Assembly: GCF_004322705.1 (NCBI RefSeq)
Contig: NZ_SIZZ01000001.1
Coordinates: 1,302,001 to 1,366,000 of the forward strand
From: Dyella terrae
Lineage (GTDB): Bacteria; Pseudomonadota; Gammaproteobacteria; Xanthomonadales; Rhodanobacteraceae
Length of the DNA: 64,000 nt
Reading direction: 5' to 3'
A program made the position numbers and the translations under genes. The notes beneath the pieces were generated by a model. The model searched no databases. It was given only the letters and a program-made list of their open reading frames with translations, and had not been told where the DNA came from. Below, one piece after another: positions 1 through 9,344 of the stretch (its first letter is position 1; the number at the start of each line of letters is the position of its first letter).

Positions 1-3000
1 GATGATCTCGCGCTTCAGGCGGTGACGCTGCATGTGGGCGGCGTACTTGTCGTGCAGCGGCTCCGGGAAGTAGCGCACCAGTTCCTTGGACAGGTACGGA
101 TCTTCTGGCACGTCCGAATCGAGCAGCTGCTGGTACAGCTTGATCTTGTCGTAAGACAGCAGCACCGACAGCTCCGGACGCGTCATGCCCATGCCGCGCG
201 TCTTGCGCTCGGTGAGCTCCGCTTCGCTCGGCAGGTTCTCGACCTGGCGGTCGAGCAGGCCTTCGCTTTCCAGGCTGCGGATGAAGTGGGCCATGGAACC
301 CAGACGACGCACCGACTGGCGCTCCATCAGGGTGATGGCCTGGTTCTGGCGATAGTTGTCCCACAGCACGAGTTGGCCGACTTCGTCGGTCATGGCTGCC
401 AGCTGCGTGTTGCGTGCTTCCACCGTCAGCTCGCCGCGCTGCACGGCATCGTTGAGCAGGATCTTGATGTTCACCTCATGGTCGGAGGTGTCCACGCCGG
501 CGGAGTTGTCGATGAAGTCGGTATTGAGCAGCACGCCGTGCTGCGCCGCCTCGATACGACCCTTCTGGGTCATGCCCAGGTTGCCGCCCTCGCCCACGAT
601 CTTGCAGCGCAGCTCGCCACCATTGACGCGCAGGCCGTTGTTGGCGCGGTCGCCCACGTCGGCGTGCGATTCGCTGCTCGCCTTCACGTAGGTGCCGATG
701 CCGCCATTCCACAGCAGGTCTACCGGCGCCTTGAGGATGGCGTTGAGCAGGTCCATCGGCGCCATGTGCGTGACGTCGGTCTTCAGGCCCAGCGAAGCGC
801 GCACTTCCGGCGTGATCGGAATCGATTTCAGCGAACGCGAGAACACGCCACCGCCGGCCGAGATCAGCGACTTGTCGTAATCATCCCAGCTCGAACGCGG
901 CACCTTGAACATGCGCTCGCGCTCAATGAACGAACGCGCGGCATCCGGGTTCGGGTCGAGGAACACATGGCGATGGTCAAACGCGGCCACGAGGCGGATG
1001 TGCTTCGAAAGCAGCATGCCGTTGCCGAACACGTCACCGGACATGTCGCCCACGCCCGCGCAGGTGAAGTCCTGCGACTGGCTGTCGCGACCCAGCGCAC
1101 GGAAGTGACGCTTGACCGATTCCCACGCACCCTTGGCCGTGATGCCCATGCCCTTGTGGTCGTAGCCGTTCGAACCGCCCGACGCGAACGCGTCACCCAG
1201 CCAGAAACCGTGCTCGACCGAAATGGCGTTGGCGATGTCCGAGAACGTAGCCGTGCCCTTGTCGGCAGCGACGACCAGGTACGGATCATCCGGGTCGTGA
1301 CGCACGACATCGTGCGGCGCAACGACCTTGCCATCGACGAGGTTGTCGGTGATGTCCAGCAGGCCGCTGATGAACATGCGGTAGCAGGCGATGCCCTCAG
1401 CCAGCTGCGCATCGCGGTCGCCGGCCACCGGCGGACGCTTGACCACGAAGCCACCCTTCGAACCCACTGGCACAATGACGGTGTTCTTCACCATCTGCGC
1501 CTTCACCAGGCCCAGCACTTCGGTACGGAAGTCTTCGCGACGATCCGACCAGCGCAGGCCACCACGCGCCACCGCGCCAAAGCGCAGGTGGATGCCTTCG
1601 ACGCGCGGTGCGCACACGAAGATTTCGCGGTACGGCACCGGCTTGGGCAGCTCGGGCACCAGGTGCGAATCGAACTTGAAACTGATGTACGGACGGAACG
1701 CACCATCCCACTGCTGGAAGAAGCTCGTACGCAGCGTGCCGCGCATCAGCGACATGAAGCTGCGCAGGATGCGGTCGTCGTCCAGGCTGGAGACGCTCTC
1801 CAGCAGTACGCCGATGGTCTCTTCGATCGCGGCAAACTGCTCGTTGCGCGACTTGGCCAGCGAAGCGACGAGATCATCGATCAGCGCCGGCTGCGCCGTG
1901 CGCACGGCTTCCGGAATCAGCGCGCGCATCTCACCCTGCAACGCCAGGCCTGCCTTCTTGAGCTCTTCGGCGTTGAGGCTTTCGCGGCTGGGGTCGAACT
2001 TGGCAAGGAACAGCTCCACCAGCAAACCGGCGATGGCCGGATAGCGGTTGAAGGCATCTTCCATGTAGCTCTGCGAGAAGGCGACGCCGGTCTGCAGCAA
2101 GTACTTGCAGTAGCCGCGCAGCATGGCGATCTGGCGCCAGTTGAGCTTGGCACCCAGCACCAGGCGGTTGAAGCCGTCATTCTCGGCATTGCCACGCCAG
2201 ATCTGCTCGAAGGCGTGCTCGAACAGCGAACCGACCTGCTCCACCGTGAAGGCAAGATTGCCCACCGGCTGCACTTCGAAGTCCTGGATGAACAGCGGCG
2301 CACCCTCGGACTTCACGTCGTACACGTGCTCGGTGAGCACGCGCAGGCCGAGGTTCTCCAACTGCGGCAGCACTTCGGACAGCGCGATGTCGCCACCGCT
2401 GCGGTACACCTTGAAGCGCAGTTCTTCCGGACGCTGAGCCGGGTGATAGAACGACATGCGCACCGCGTCGTCGCCCTTCAGCAGCGACAGCTGATGAATG
2501 TCTTCGGCCGCGGCGATCGGCGAAACCTCGTCGACGTAACCGGCCGGCAGCGCCTTGGAGTAACGGTTGGCAAGGACGACGCCGTCATGGGCACCGAGCT
2601 TGTCGACCAGTGCATCGCGCACGTCGTCATGCCAATTGCGCACGATGGCTTCAACGCCCTGCTCCAGCGCATTCGTGTCGAAGTTGACGTGGTCGCCGAT
2701 CTTCGGGCGCACGACGATATGCAGGCGAGCCAGCGCGGCCTCGCCCATCAACACGGCCGAATCGACGTTCTCGCCATGCAGCGTGTCACGCAGCAGGCCT
2801 TCGATGCGCTCACGCACCGTCGTATTGAAACGCTCGCGCGGCACGAAAACCTGCACGCTGTAGAAGCGGCCATAACGGTCGCGGCGCATGAACAGACGCG
2901 TGCGCGCGCGCTGACGCAGCTCGAGGATACCCATCGAGATCGCGTACAGCTCGTCTTCATTGCTCTGGAACAGCTCGTCGCGCGGCAGCGTCTCGAGGAT

Positions 3001-4092
3001 GTGGCGCAGCGACTTGCCCGAGTACGAATCGCGCTTGAGGCCCGAACGGGCCAGCACGGCTTCGACCTTGTGACGTACCAGCGGCACGTCCTGCGGGCGG
3101 GCCATGTAGGCGTTGGAGGAGAACAGGCCCAGGAAGCGCTGCTCAGCCACCGGCTTGCCGTTGGCGTCGAACTTCAGCACGCCGATGTAATCCATGTGAC
3201 CAGGACGGTGCACGTGCGAGCGCGCATTGGTCTTGGTCAGGATGATGGCGTCGGTCGAACCGGACTGCGGCAGTTCGCTGGCCACCAGGCTGCGCAGGGA
3301 ACGCGGCGCGACGGAGCGCTCGCTCTTGTGCAGGATGCCGAGGCCCGAACCTTCCACCGACACCAGGACTTCGTCCCCATCGGCCTGGGTAACCTCGTAT
3401 TCGCGGTAACCGAGGAAGGTGAAGTTGTCGTCGGCGATCCAGTGAAGGAATTCGCTGGCTTCGTGCACCGAGGTTTCGCTCAGCGGCAGCTTGCGCGAAA
3501 CGAGGTCGGCGGCGATGGCCTGCGCCTTGTCGCGCATGCGTTCCCAGTCGCCCACGGCGGCGCGCACGTCTTCGAGCGCAGCTTCGATGCGGGACTTGAG
3601 CTGGGCCATTTCAGCGTCGTCGGCCATGCGGTCGACTTCGAAATGCATGACCGATTCCGGCGAGCCATTTTCGTCGGCGAGCTTCAGCAGCTTGCCCGAG
3701 GCATCACGGCTGACCTTCACGACCGGGTGGATCACGGCGTGAATTTGCAGCTTCGTTGAAACGACCATGCTGACGGTGTCGACGAGGAAGGGGGTGTCGT
3801 CGGTGACGATCTGCACCAGGCTGCGGCCCGAATGACCGACCTCCGGGTTGATCACGCGCACCAAAGCGCGGCCGGGCTGGCGCTGCTGCATGAAGTCGAG
3901 CAGGCCGCCCACCAGCGCGGCCCATTCGGCCGTGGTGTGGAGCTCCAGATCGCTATGCGCAATGCGCGAGAAGAAGGCGCCAATAAAAAATTGCGCCTCA
4001 TCTAGGCGCTGGGAGGCGAAGCCGGTTTTTTTCAGTTCTTCGAAAACTACAGCCTGGATCGGATTATCGCTGGCCGCTCGAATCGCATTCAT
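1..4092 (-). CDS. gdhB: NAD-specific glutamate dehydrogenase, large (180-kDa) class, C-terminus beyond window
   Basis: This gene encodes a cytoplasmic NAD-dependent glutamate dehydrogenase of the very large bacterial class, which oxidatively deaminates glutamate to 2-oxoglutarate and ammonia and serves mainly in glutamate catabolism. Reading the minus strand from an ATG at 4092 (MNAIRAASDNPIQAVVFEEL) gives 1364 uninterrupted codons down to position 1. The family is about 1600 residues, so some 250-300 C-terminal residues lie outside. The N-terminal part shows the family's regulatory region (DDTPFLVDTVSMVVSTKL and HPVVKVSRDASGKLL, residues about 95-140). Other ATGs nearby (4097, 4088) run into early stops, which fixes the start. 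It is transcribed divergently from the efflux operon. Confidence in the family is high; the symbol follows Pseudomonas aeruginosa usage. Confidence 0.9.
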   Translation of the reverse strand, partial: MNAIRAASDNPIQAVVFEELKKTGFASQRLDEAQFFIGAFFSRIAHSDLELHTTAEWAALVGGLLDFMQQRQPGRALVRVINPEVGHSGRSLVQIVTDDTPFLVDTVSMVVSTKLQIHAVIHPVVKVSRDASGKLLKLADENGSPESVMHFEVDRMADDAEMAQLKSRIEAALEDVRAAVGDWERMRDKAQAIAADLVSRKLPLSETSVHEASEFLHWIADDNFTFLGYREYEVTQADGDEVLVSVEGSGLGILHKSERSVAPRSLRSLVASELPQSGSTDAIILTKTNARSHVHRPGHMDYIGVLKFDANGKPVAEQRFLGLFSSNAYMARPQDVPLVRHKVEAVLARSGLKRDSYSGKSLRHILETLPRDELFQSNEDELYAISMGILELRQRARTRLFMRRDRYGRFYSVQVFVPRERFNTTVRERIEGLLRDTLHGENVDSAVLMGEAALARLHIVVRPKIGDHVNFDTNALEQGVEAIVRNWHDDVRDALVDKLGAHDGVVLANRYSKALPAGYVDEVSPIAAAEDIHQLSLLKGDDAVRMSFYHPAQRPEELRFKVYRSGGDIALSEVLPQLENLGLRVLTEHVYDVKSEGAPLFIQDFEVQPVGNLAFTVEQVGSLFEHAFEQIWRGNAENDGFNRLVLGAKLNWRQIAMLRGYCKYLLQTGVAFSQSYMEDAFNRYPAIAGLLVELFLAKFDPSRESLNAEELKKAGLALQGEMRALIPEAVRTAQPALIDDLVASLAKSRNEQFAAIEETIGVLLESVSSLDDDRILRSFMSLMRGTLRTSFFQQWDGAFRPYISFKFDSHLVPELPKPVPYREIFVCAPRVEGIHLRFGAVARGGLRWSDRREDFRTEVLGLVKAQMVKNTVIVPVGSKGGFVVKRPPVAGDRDAQLAEGIACYRMFISGLLDITDNLVDGKVVAPHDVVRHDPDDPYLVVAADKGTATFSDIANAISVEHGFWLGDAFASGGSNGYDHKGMGITAKGAWESVKRHFRALGRDSQSQDFTCAGVGDMSGDVFGNGMLLSKHIRLVAAFDHRHVFLDPNPDAARSFIERERMFKVPRSSWDDYDKSLISAGGGVFSRSLKSIPITPEVRASLGLKTDVTHMAPMDLLNAILKAPVDLLWNGGIGTYVKASSESHADVGDRANNGLRVNGGELRCKIVGEGGNLGMTQKGRIEAAQHGVLLNTDFIDNSAGVDTSDHEVNIKILLNDAVQRGELTVEARNTQLAAMTDEVGQLVLWDNYRQNQAITLMERQSVRRLGSMAHFIRSLESEGLLDRQVENLPSEAELTERKTRGMGMTRPELSVLLSYDKIKLYQQLLDSDVPEDPYLSKELVRYFPEPLHDKYAAHMQRHRLKREII

Positions 4093-4834
4093 GGCATCTA
4101 CTGTTGTCAGTGGGAACGGTGGGGGCAAAAAACCCGCAAAAGGATACGCTTCGCGTCCATGCTTATCCACCTGCAGCGCCGCACGAACTTCAGCCGCCAG
4201 TGTGTTTTTCCCCGCACAAACCGGCAAACATGACAATTGCATTCGAACGTCAATCGGCGGCAACTCGCGTAAGCGCATGAAGGCAACAAGAATGCGTCAT
4301 GGAAACGCGCCAGGATACGCGTGGATACCGCCCCGGCAATACTCACGCGTATGCGATAAAACCGCATGGAAAACCACGACCGATTTTCGCAGCGCCGCTG
4401 CGATGCAGCATGCGTGGCTCCCAAGAAAACCATCCCGCCCATCAGGAAAAGGATTTTTCCGGCAGCTTCGTGCATTTCCGGGAACGCGATTTGAAACGTT
4501 CCAATCCGGATGGGTCTGTCCACAGCCGGCGGGTTCTCGTCAAGCATTTTCCCATACGGATACGAAGGGACCCGCTCACACTCCCTTCGCGGCCTGAACA
4601 CGGAGAATTCGGGGCTAGACCATACGGTGAACCATTTTGTAAACTGGTCGGTATAGTCAGGCCTTCACATGCTTCCGGACACCCCCGATACGCCCCGAAC
4701 CGCGATCCTGCGGCCGGGACGAGCGGCTCAGGGCGCGCACCCCCCGGGGCCGTCCGTGGTCATGGAAAGCCTGTCCACCGGCACATAGATGCCGGCACCC
4801 ACAACACCCCGATACGCAATTGAATGGAGTCCCC
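4093..4834. other. 742-base divergent intergenic region between glutamate dehydrogenase and efflux operon
   Basis: I find no convincing gene here. Reading frames in both directions are open by chance but show no recognisable protein and no good ribosome binding site. The right part holds an imperfect inverted repeat at 4618-4658 that probably controls the efflux genes. The left part must carry the glutamate dehydrogenase promoter, but no clear -35/-10 pair stands out. Confidence 0.5.
4618..4658. promoter_or_regulatory. inverted repeat, candidate operator/promoter of the efflux operon
   Basis: The outer arms GACCATACGGT (4618-4628) and TCGGTATAGTC (4648-4658) are inverted with 8 of 11 matching. 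An inner pair, CCATTTT (4632-4638) and AAACTGG (4641-4647), matches at 6 of 7. A possible promoter overlaps it: TGAACC at 4628-4633 and TATAGT at 4652-4657 with 18 bases between. Dyads of this kind are typical binding sites for TetR-family repressors of RND pumps, but no such regulator lies next to these genes, so the binding protein is unknown. Confidence 0.4.
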
Positions 4835-6040
4835 ATGAAGTCCTCGTCACTGCGCACACCGCTGATGTGCCTGGGCCTGCTGGCACTGGCCGCCTGTGGA
4901 GGCAAGAAGGAACAAGGCCCGCCACAGGCCCCGCCACCGGAAGTGGGCGTGGTCAAGGCGCAGCCCAAGACTGTCCCGCTCACCAAGGACCTGGTCGGCC
5001 GCCTCTCGTCGTATCGCAGCGCCGATGTCCGCGCCCGCGTGCCGGGCGTCCTCCTGCAGCGCACCTATGAAGAAGGTTCGGACGTAAAGAAGGGCCAGGT
5101 GCTCTTCAAGATCGACCCGGCCCCGCTGCGCGCCGTGCTGGCCGCCAACCAGGGCTCGCTGGCCCAGGCCGAAGCCACCTACACCAACGCCAAGATCAGC
5201 GCCCAGCGCGCTCGCGATCTGGCGCCCAAGGGCTACATCTCCAAGGCAGACCTGGATAACGCCGAGGCGCAGGAGCGCACGGCCAAGGCTGCCGTCGCAG
5301 CGGCCCGCGCCAACGTCGAGTCCGCGAAGATCAACCTCGGCTTCACCGACGTGGTCTCGCCGATCGACGGCCGTGCCGGCCAGCAGCAGGTCACTGAAGG
5401 CGCCCTCGTGGGCCAGGGCGACGTCACCCTGCTGACGACGGTCGACCAGATCGATCCGCTCTATGTGAACTTCACCATCGGCGTAACCGAGCTCGACGCC
5501 ATCCGTCGTTCCGCCACCGCTGGCGGCATCACCCTGGCCGAGCCCAACACCGCCAAGGTGCAGATCACCCTGCCCGACGGCACCCGCTACAGCGATGACG
5601 GCACGCTGGACTTCTCCTCCGCCACGGCCGACCCGGCCACCGGCTCGGTGAACCTGCGCGCACGCATCCCCAATGCCAAGCATTCACTCCTGCCCGGCAT
5701 GTACGTGACGGTCAAGGCGAACCTGGGCGAGCAGCACGGCGTGTTCGAGGTCCCGCAGGCTGCCGTGCAGCGCGACACCGCCGGCTCGTTCGTGCTGGTT
5801 GTCGGCGCCGACGGCAAGGTCGTCCGCAAGGATGTCCAGGCCGGCAGTCTCGTAGGCAGCACCTGGCTGATCACCGATGGCCTGAAGGCAGGCGATGACG
5901 TGATCGTGTCCGGCATCCAGAAGGTGAAGGAAGGCGCACCCGCCAAGGCTTCTCCGTGGACGCCCAACCAGCCGGCGCCTGGCGCGCAGCCGCAAGCTGC
6001 CCAGCCGGCTGCGGCAGGCAAAGCGGCCCACCAGCCGTAA
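4835..6040 (+). CDS. RND efflux periplasmic adaptor lipoprotein (AcrA/MexA family)
   Basis: This is the membrane-fusion subunit of a tripartite RND drug-efflux pump; it is anchored in the inner membrane by a lipid and links the pump to an outer-membrane channel. The 401-residue protein has a lipoprotein signal with lipobox LAAC and lipidated Cys21. The barrel/hairpin region begins near LSSYRSADVRARVPGVLLQ, and the beta-barrel part holds ATADPATGSVNLRARIPN. A Pro/Ala/Gln-rich tail follows. I chose the ATG at 4835, behind TGGAG at 4824-4828, because it gives the proper signal peptide; a TTG at 4820 is in frame but less likely. The pump gene follows after 12 bases, so the two are one operon. No outer-membrane factor is encoded here, so a TolC-type channel must come from elsewhere. 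Confidence 0.93.
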   Translation: MKSSSLRTPLMCLGLLALAACGGKKEQGPPQAPPPEVGVVKAQPKTVPLTKDLVGRLSSYRSADVRARVPGVLLQRTYEEGSDVKKGQVLFKIDPAPLRAVLAANQGSLAQAEATYTNAKISAQRARDLAPKGYISKADLDNAEAQERTAKAAVAAARANVESAKINLGFTDVVSPIDGRAGQQQVTEGALVGQGDVTLLTTVDQIDPLYVNFTIGVTELDAIRRSATAGGITLAEPNTAKVQITLPDGTRYSDDGTLDFSSATADPATGSVNLRARIPNAKHSLLPGMYVTVKANLGEQHGVFEVPQAAVQRDTAGSFVLVVGADGKVVRKDVQAGSLVGSTWLITDGLKAGDDVIVSGIQKVKEGAPAKASPWTPNQPAPGAQPQAAQPAAAGKAAHQP

Positions 6041-6052
6041 GGGAGCCCTACC

Positions 6053-9000
6053 ATGCCGAGTTTCTTTATTGACCGCCCAGTATTCGCGTGGGTGGTGGCG
6101 ATCCTGATTACCCTGTGCGGCACCATCGCGGTGCTCAACATGGGCGTCGAGTCGTACCCGTCCATCGCTCCGCCCCAGGTCGTGGTGAATGCCACCTACC
6201 CGGGCGCCAGCGCGGAAACCACCGAAAAGTCGGTCACCCAGGTGATCGAGCAGCAGCTGACCGGTATCGATCACCTGCTGTACTTCAGCTCCTCGTCCAG
6301 CTCCAACGGCAGCGCCAGCATCACGCTGACCTTCGAAACGGGTACCGATCCGGACATCGCCCAGGTGCAGGTGCAGAACAAGGTGTCGCTCGCGACGCCG
6401 CGTCTGCCGTCCGAAGTGACCCAGCAGGGCGTGGTCGTTGCCAAGAGCAACCCCGCGTTCCTGATGGTGGTCGCCCTGTCTTCGGATAACCCGAGCATCG
6501 ATCGCAACCACCTCAACGACATCGTCGCGTCGCAGGTGCTCGATCAGATCTCGCGTATCCCGGGCGTCGGCTCCACGCGTCAGTTCGGTTCGGAATACGC
6601 CATGCGTCTGTGGCTGAACCCGGACAAGCTGCAGGGTTACAACCTGTCGGCGACCCAGGTGCTGGCCGCCGTGCAGGCTCAGAACGTGCAGTTCGCGGCC
6701 GGCTCGCTGGGTTCGGATCCGGCACCGCATGGCCAGGGCTTCACGGCCACCGTGTCGGCCGAAGGCCGCTTCACCTCGCCGGACCAGTTCGAGCAGATCA
6801 TCCTGCGCGCCAACGCCGACGGCACCGTGGTCAAGCTGGGCGACGTCGCCCGCGTGGCCTTCGGCCCGGGCAGCTACGGCTTCGACACGCAGTACAACGG
6901 CAAGCCCATCGGCGCTTTCGCCGTGCAACTGCTGCCGGGTGCCAATGCGCTCGACGTGGCAACGGCCGTGCGTTCGAAGATGGACGAACTCGCGTCCAGC
7001 TTCCCGACCGGCGTAACGTGGTTCAGTCCGTACGACACCACCACCTTCGTGAAGATCTCGATCAACGAAGTGGTGCACACGCTGATCGAAGCCATCATCC
7101 TGGTGTTCCTGGTGATGCTGATCTTCCTGCAGAACCTGCGGGCCACGATCATCCCCACCCTGGTTATCCCGGTTGCCCTGCTCGGTACGTTCCTGGGCAT
7201 GCTGCCGCTGGGCTTCACGATCAACCAGCTGACCTTGTTCGGCATGGTGCTCGCCATCGGCATCGTGGTGGACGACGCGATCGTCGTGATCGAAAACGTC
7301 GAACGCATCATGACCGAGGAAGGCCTGCATCCTCGCGAAGCCACCCGCAAGGCCATGGGCCAGATCACCGGCGCCGTGGTGGCGATCACCGTGGTGCTGA
7401 CGGCAGTGTTCGTGCCGTCCGCCCTGCAGCCGGGCGCCTCGGGTGAGATCTACAAGCAGTTCGCCCTGACCATCGCCGTGTCGATGGGCTTCTCGGCGTT
7501 CCTCGCGCTGTCGTTCACGCCTGCGCTTTGCGCCACGATCCTCAAGCCGACCCACGAAGAAAAGAAGAACTTCATCTATCGCAAGTTCAACGATCTCTTC
7601 GGCTGGGTGACGCACAAGTACACCGGCCATATCGGCTCGGCCGTGCGTCATGCGCCGCGCTGGATGTTCGTGTTCGTGCTGCTGGCCGTACTCTGCGGCT
7701 TCCTGTTCACCAAGCTTCCGGGCAGCTTCCTGCCGGAAGAAGACCAGGGTTATGCCCTGGGCGTGGTGCAGCTGCCGTCGGGTGCCACGCTGGAGCGCAA
7801 TCAGCAAGTGATGTCGCAGATTCGCGACGTCCTGATGAAGAACGAAGCGGTGGAAGGCGTGCTGCAGGTGTCGGGCTTCAGCTTCATTGGCTCGGGCGAA
7901 AACGCCGGCATGGTGTTCATCAAGCTCAAGCCGTGGGAAGACCGCAAGGCCACCGCGACAGAGTTCATCCAGAGTGCCTTCATGGCCGTGCAGTCGGTCC
8001 GCGATGCCCAGGTGTTCATCGTGAACCTGCCGACCGTGCAGGGCCTGGGCCAGTTCGGCGGTTTCGACATGTACCTGCAGGATCGCGCGGGCCTCGGTCG
8101 TGATGCACTGAACCAGGCTATGGGTACGCTGCTGGGCAAGGCCGCGCAGGAGGCGAACACGCTCCAGGGCGTGCGTCCGAACATGCTGCTTCCCGCTCCG
8201 CAGTTGAACCTCACCGTGGACCGCGTGCAGGCGCAGTCGATGGGCCTGTCGGTCAGCGACATCTACAACGCGGTCAGCCTCATGCTGGCCCCGGTGTACG
8301 TCAACGACTTCTTCTACGGCGGTCGCATCAAGCGCGTCACCATGCAGGCCGATGCGGCGTATCGCCTTGGTCCGGAGTCGCTGCAGCACTTCTTCACGCC
8401 GAGCAGCCAGCTCGACGCGAATGGCCTGCCGCGCATGATTCCGCTGTCCAACGTGGTGCATGCCAAGTGGGGCATGGCTTCACCCGCGCTCACCCGCTAC
8501 AACGGTTATTCGGCCGTGGAAATCGTGGGTGGTCCGGCGCCGGGCCTCGCTTCGGGCCAGGCGATGAACGCGATGCAGGACATCGTGAACAACGACCTGC
8601 CCAAGGGCTTTGGCTACGACTGGACGGGCATGTCCTATCAGGAAATCCTGTCGGGCAACGCGGCCACGCTGCTGATGGTGCTGTCCATCGTCATCGTGTT
8701 CCTCTGCCTTGCGGCCTTGTACGAAAGCTGGTCGATTCCGGTCTCGGTGCTGCTGGTGGTGCCGCTGGGCGTGCTGGGTGCCATCGTGTTCACGATGCTG
8801 CGCGGCCTGCCGAACGACATCTACTTCAAGATCGGCCTCATCACCGTGATCGGCCTGGCGGCGAAGAACGCGATTCTGATCGTGGAGTTCGCGGTCGAGC
8901 AGCAACAGGCGGGCAAGACCTTGCGCGAGGGCGTTATCGAAGCGGCCCGCCTGCGTCTGCGCCCCATCCTGATGACCTCGATGGCCTTCATCCTCGGCGT

Positions 9001-9268
9001 GTTCCCGCTGTTTATCTCGTCCGGTGCTGGCGCCAATGCGCGTCACGCCATCGGCACGGGCGTGATCGGCGGCATGCTCTTCGCCACGTTCCTGGGTCTG
9101 CTGCTGATCCCGGTGTTCTACGTGGTGGTGCGCCGCGCACTGGGCGACAAGCTCGACGAGGCGTCGCACAACATGCCGCATACGCATGGCAATCTCGGTC
9201 ACGATGACGACGACGCACCGCACAGCGGCATGCAGCCGTTCGATTCCGATCCGCGTCGCGGGCAGTAA
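6053..9268 (+). CDS. RND multidrug efflux permease, HAE1 family (AcrB/MexB-like)
   Basis: This is the inner-membrane proton-driven pump that captures hydrophobic or amphiphilic compounds from the periplasm and membrane and passes them outward. At 1071 residues it has the normal AcrB length. It begins MPSFFIDRPVFAWVVAILI, as AcrB homologues do. TM4 carries the paired proton-relay aspartates (GIVVDDAIVVIENVE) and TM10 the relay lysine (AAKNAILIVEFA). The porter-domain sequence SSNGSASITLTFETGTDPDIA is typical. The last 30 residues are Asp/His-rich and probably disordered. A binding site (AAGGGAG) precedes the ATG and a strong terminator follows the stop. Substrates cannot be read from sequence. 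Confidence 0.95.
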   Translation: MPSFFIDRPVFAWVVAILITLCGTIAVLNMGVESYPSIAPPQVVVNATYPGASAETTEKSVTQVIEQQLTGIDHLLYFSSSSSSNGSASITLTFETGTDPDIAQVQVQNKVSLATPRLPSEVTQQGVVVAKSNPAFLMVVALSSDNPSIDRNHLNDIVASQVLDQISRIPGVGSTRQFGSEYAMRLWLNPDKLQGYNLSATQVLAAVQAQNVQFAAGSLGSDPAPHGQGFTATVSAEGRFTSPDQFEQIILRANADGTVVKLGDVARVAFGPGSYGFDTQYNGKPIGAFAVQLLPGANALDVATAVRSKMDELASSFPTGVTWFSPYDTTTFVKISINEVVHTLIEAIILVFLVMLIFLQNLRATIIPTLVIPVALLGTFLGMLPLGFTINQLTLFGMVLAIGIVVDDAIVVIENVERIMTEEGLHPREATRKAMGQITGAVVAITVVLTAVFVPSALQPGASGEIYKQFALTIAVSMGFSAFLALSFTPALCATILKPTHEEKKNFIYRKFNDLFGWVTHKYTGHIGSAVRHAPRWMFVFVLLAVLCGFLFTKLPGSFLPEEDQGYALGVVQLPSGATLERNQQVMSQIRDVLMKNEAVEGVLQVSGFSFIGSGENAGMVFIKLKPWEDRKATATEFIQSAFMAVQSVRDAQVFIVNLPTVQGLGQFGGFDMYLQDRAGLGRDALNQAMGTLLGKAAQEANTLQGVRPNMLLPAPQLNLTVDRVQAQSMGLSVSDIYNAVSLMLAPVYVNDFFYGGRIKRVTMQADAAYRLGPESLQHFFTPSSQLDANGLPRMIPLSNVVHAKWGMASPALTRYNGYSAVEIVGGPAPGLASGQAMNAMQDIVNNDLPKGFGYDWTGMSYQEILSGNAATLLMVLSIVIVFLCLAALYESWSIPVSVLLVVPLGVLGAIVFTMLRGLPNDIYFKIGLITVIGLAAKNAILIVEFAVEQQQAGKTLREGVIEAARLRLRPILMTSMAFILGVFPLFISSGAGANARHAIGTGVIGGMLFATFLGLLLIPVFYVVVRRALGDKLDEASHNMPHTHGNLGHDDDDAPHSGMQPFDSDPRRGQ

Positions 9269-9288
9269 TCGCCCTGCTGAAGAACGAC

Positions 9289-9318
9289 AAAGCCCCGGTC
9301 GCAAGACCGGGGCTTTTC
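9289..9318 (+). terminator. intrinsic terminator of the efflux operon
   Basis: A perfect 12-base-pair stem, AAAGCCCCGGTC (9289-9300) with GACCGGGGCTTT (9305-9316), encloses a GCAA loop and runs into T residues. It lies 20 bases after the pump stop codon. On the opposite strand it may also help end the diguanylate cyclase transcript. Confidence 0.92.
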
Positions 9319-9344
9319 TTTGGAACCAACCCATCGATGGTGCC

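Noticed and set aside
22..3759. 1245-codon open frame on the plus strand
   Set aside because: It is antisense to glutamate dehydrogenase, which is conserved over its whole length. The translation is rich in His, Arg, Gln and Val with no recognisable domain, as expected from codon bias in high-GC DNA.
4107..4601. 164-codon minus-strand frame in the gap upstream of the efflux operon
   Set aside because: There is no conserved sequence, no binding site, and it is rich in Arg, Cys and Phe in a pattern unlike neighbouring genes.
5684..8461. 925-codon open frame antisense to the RND pump
   Set aside because: The sense strand encodes a full AcrB-type pump with all key residues; the antisense translation is low-complexity Arg/His/Gln sequence without a domain.
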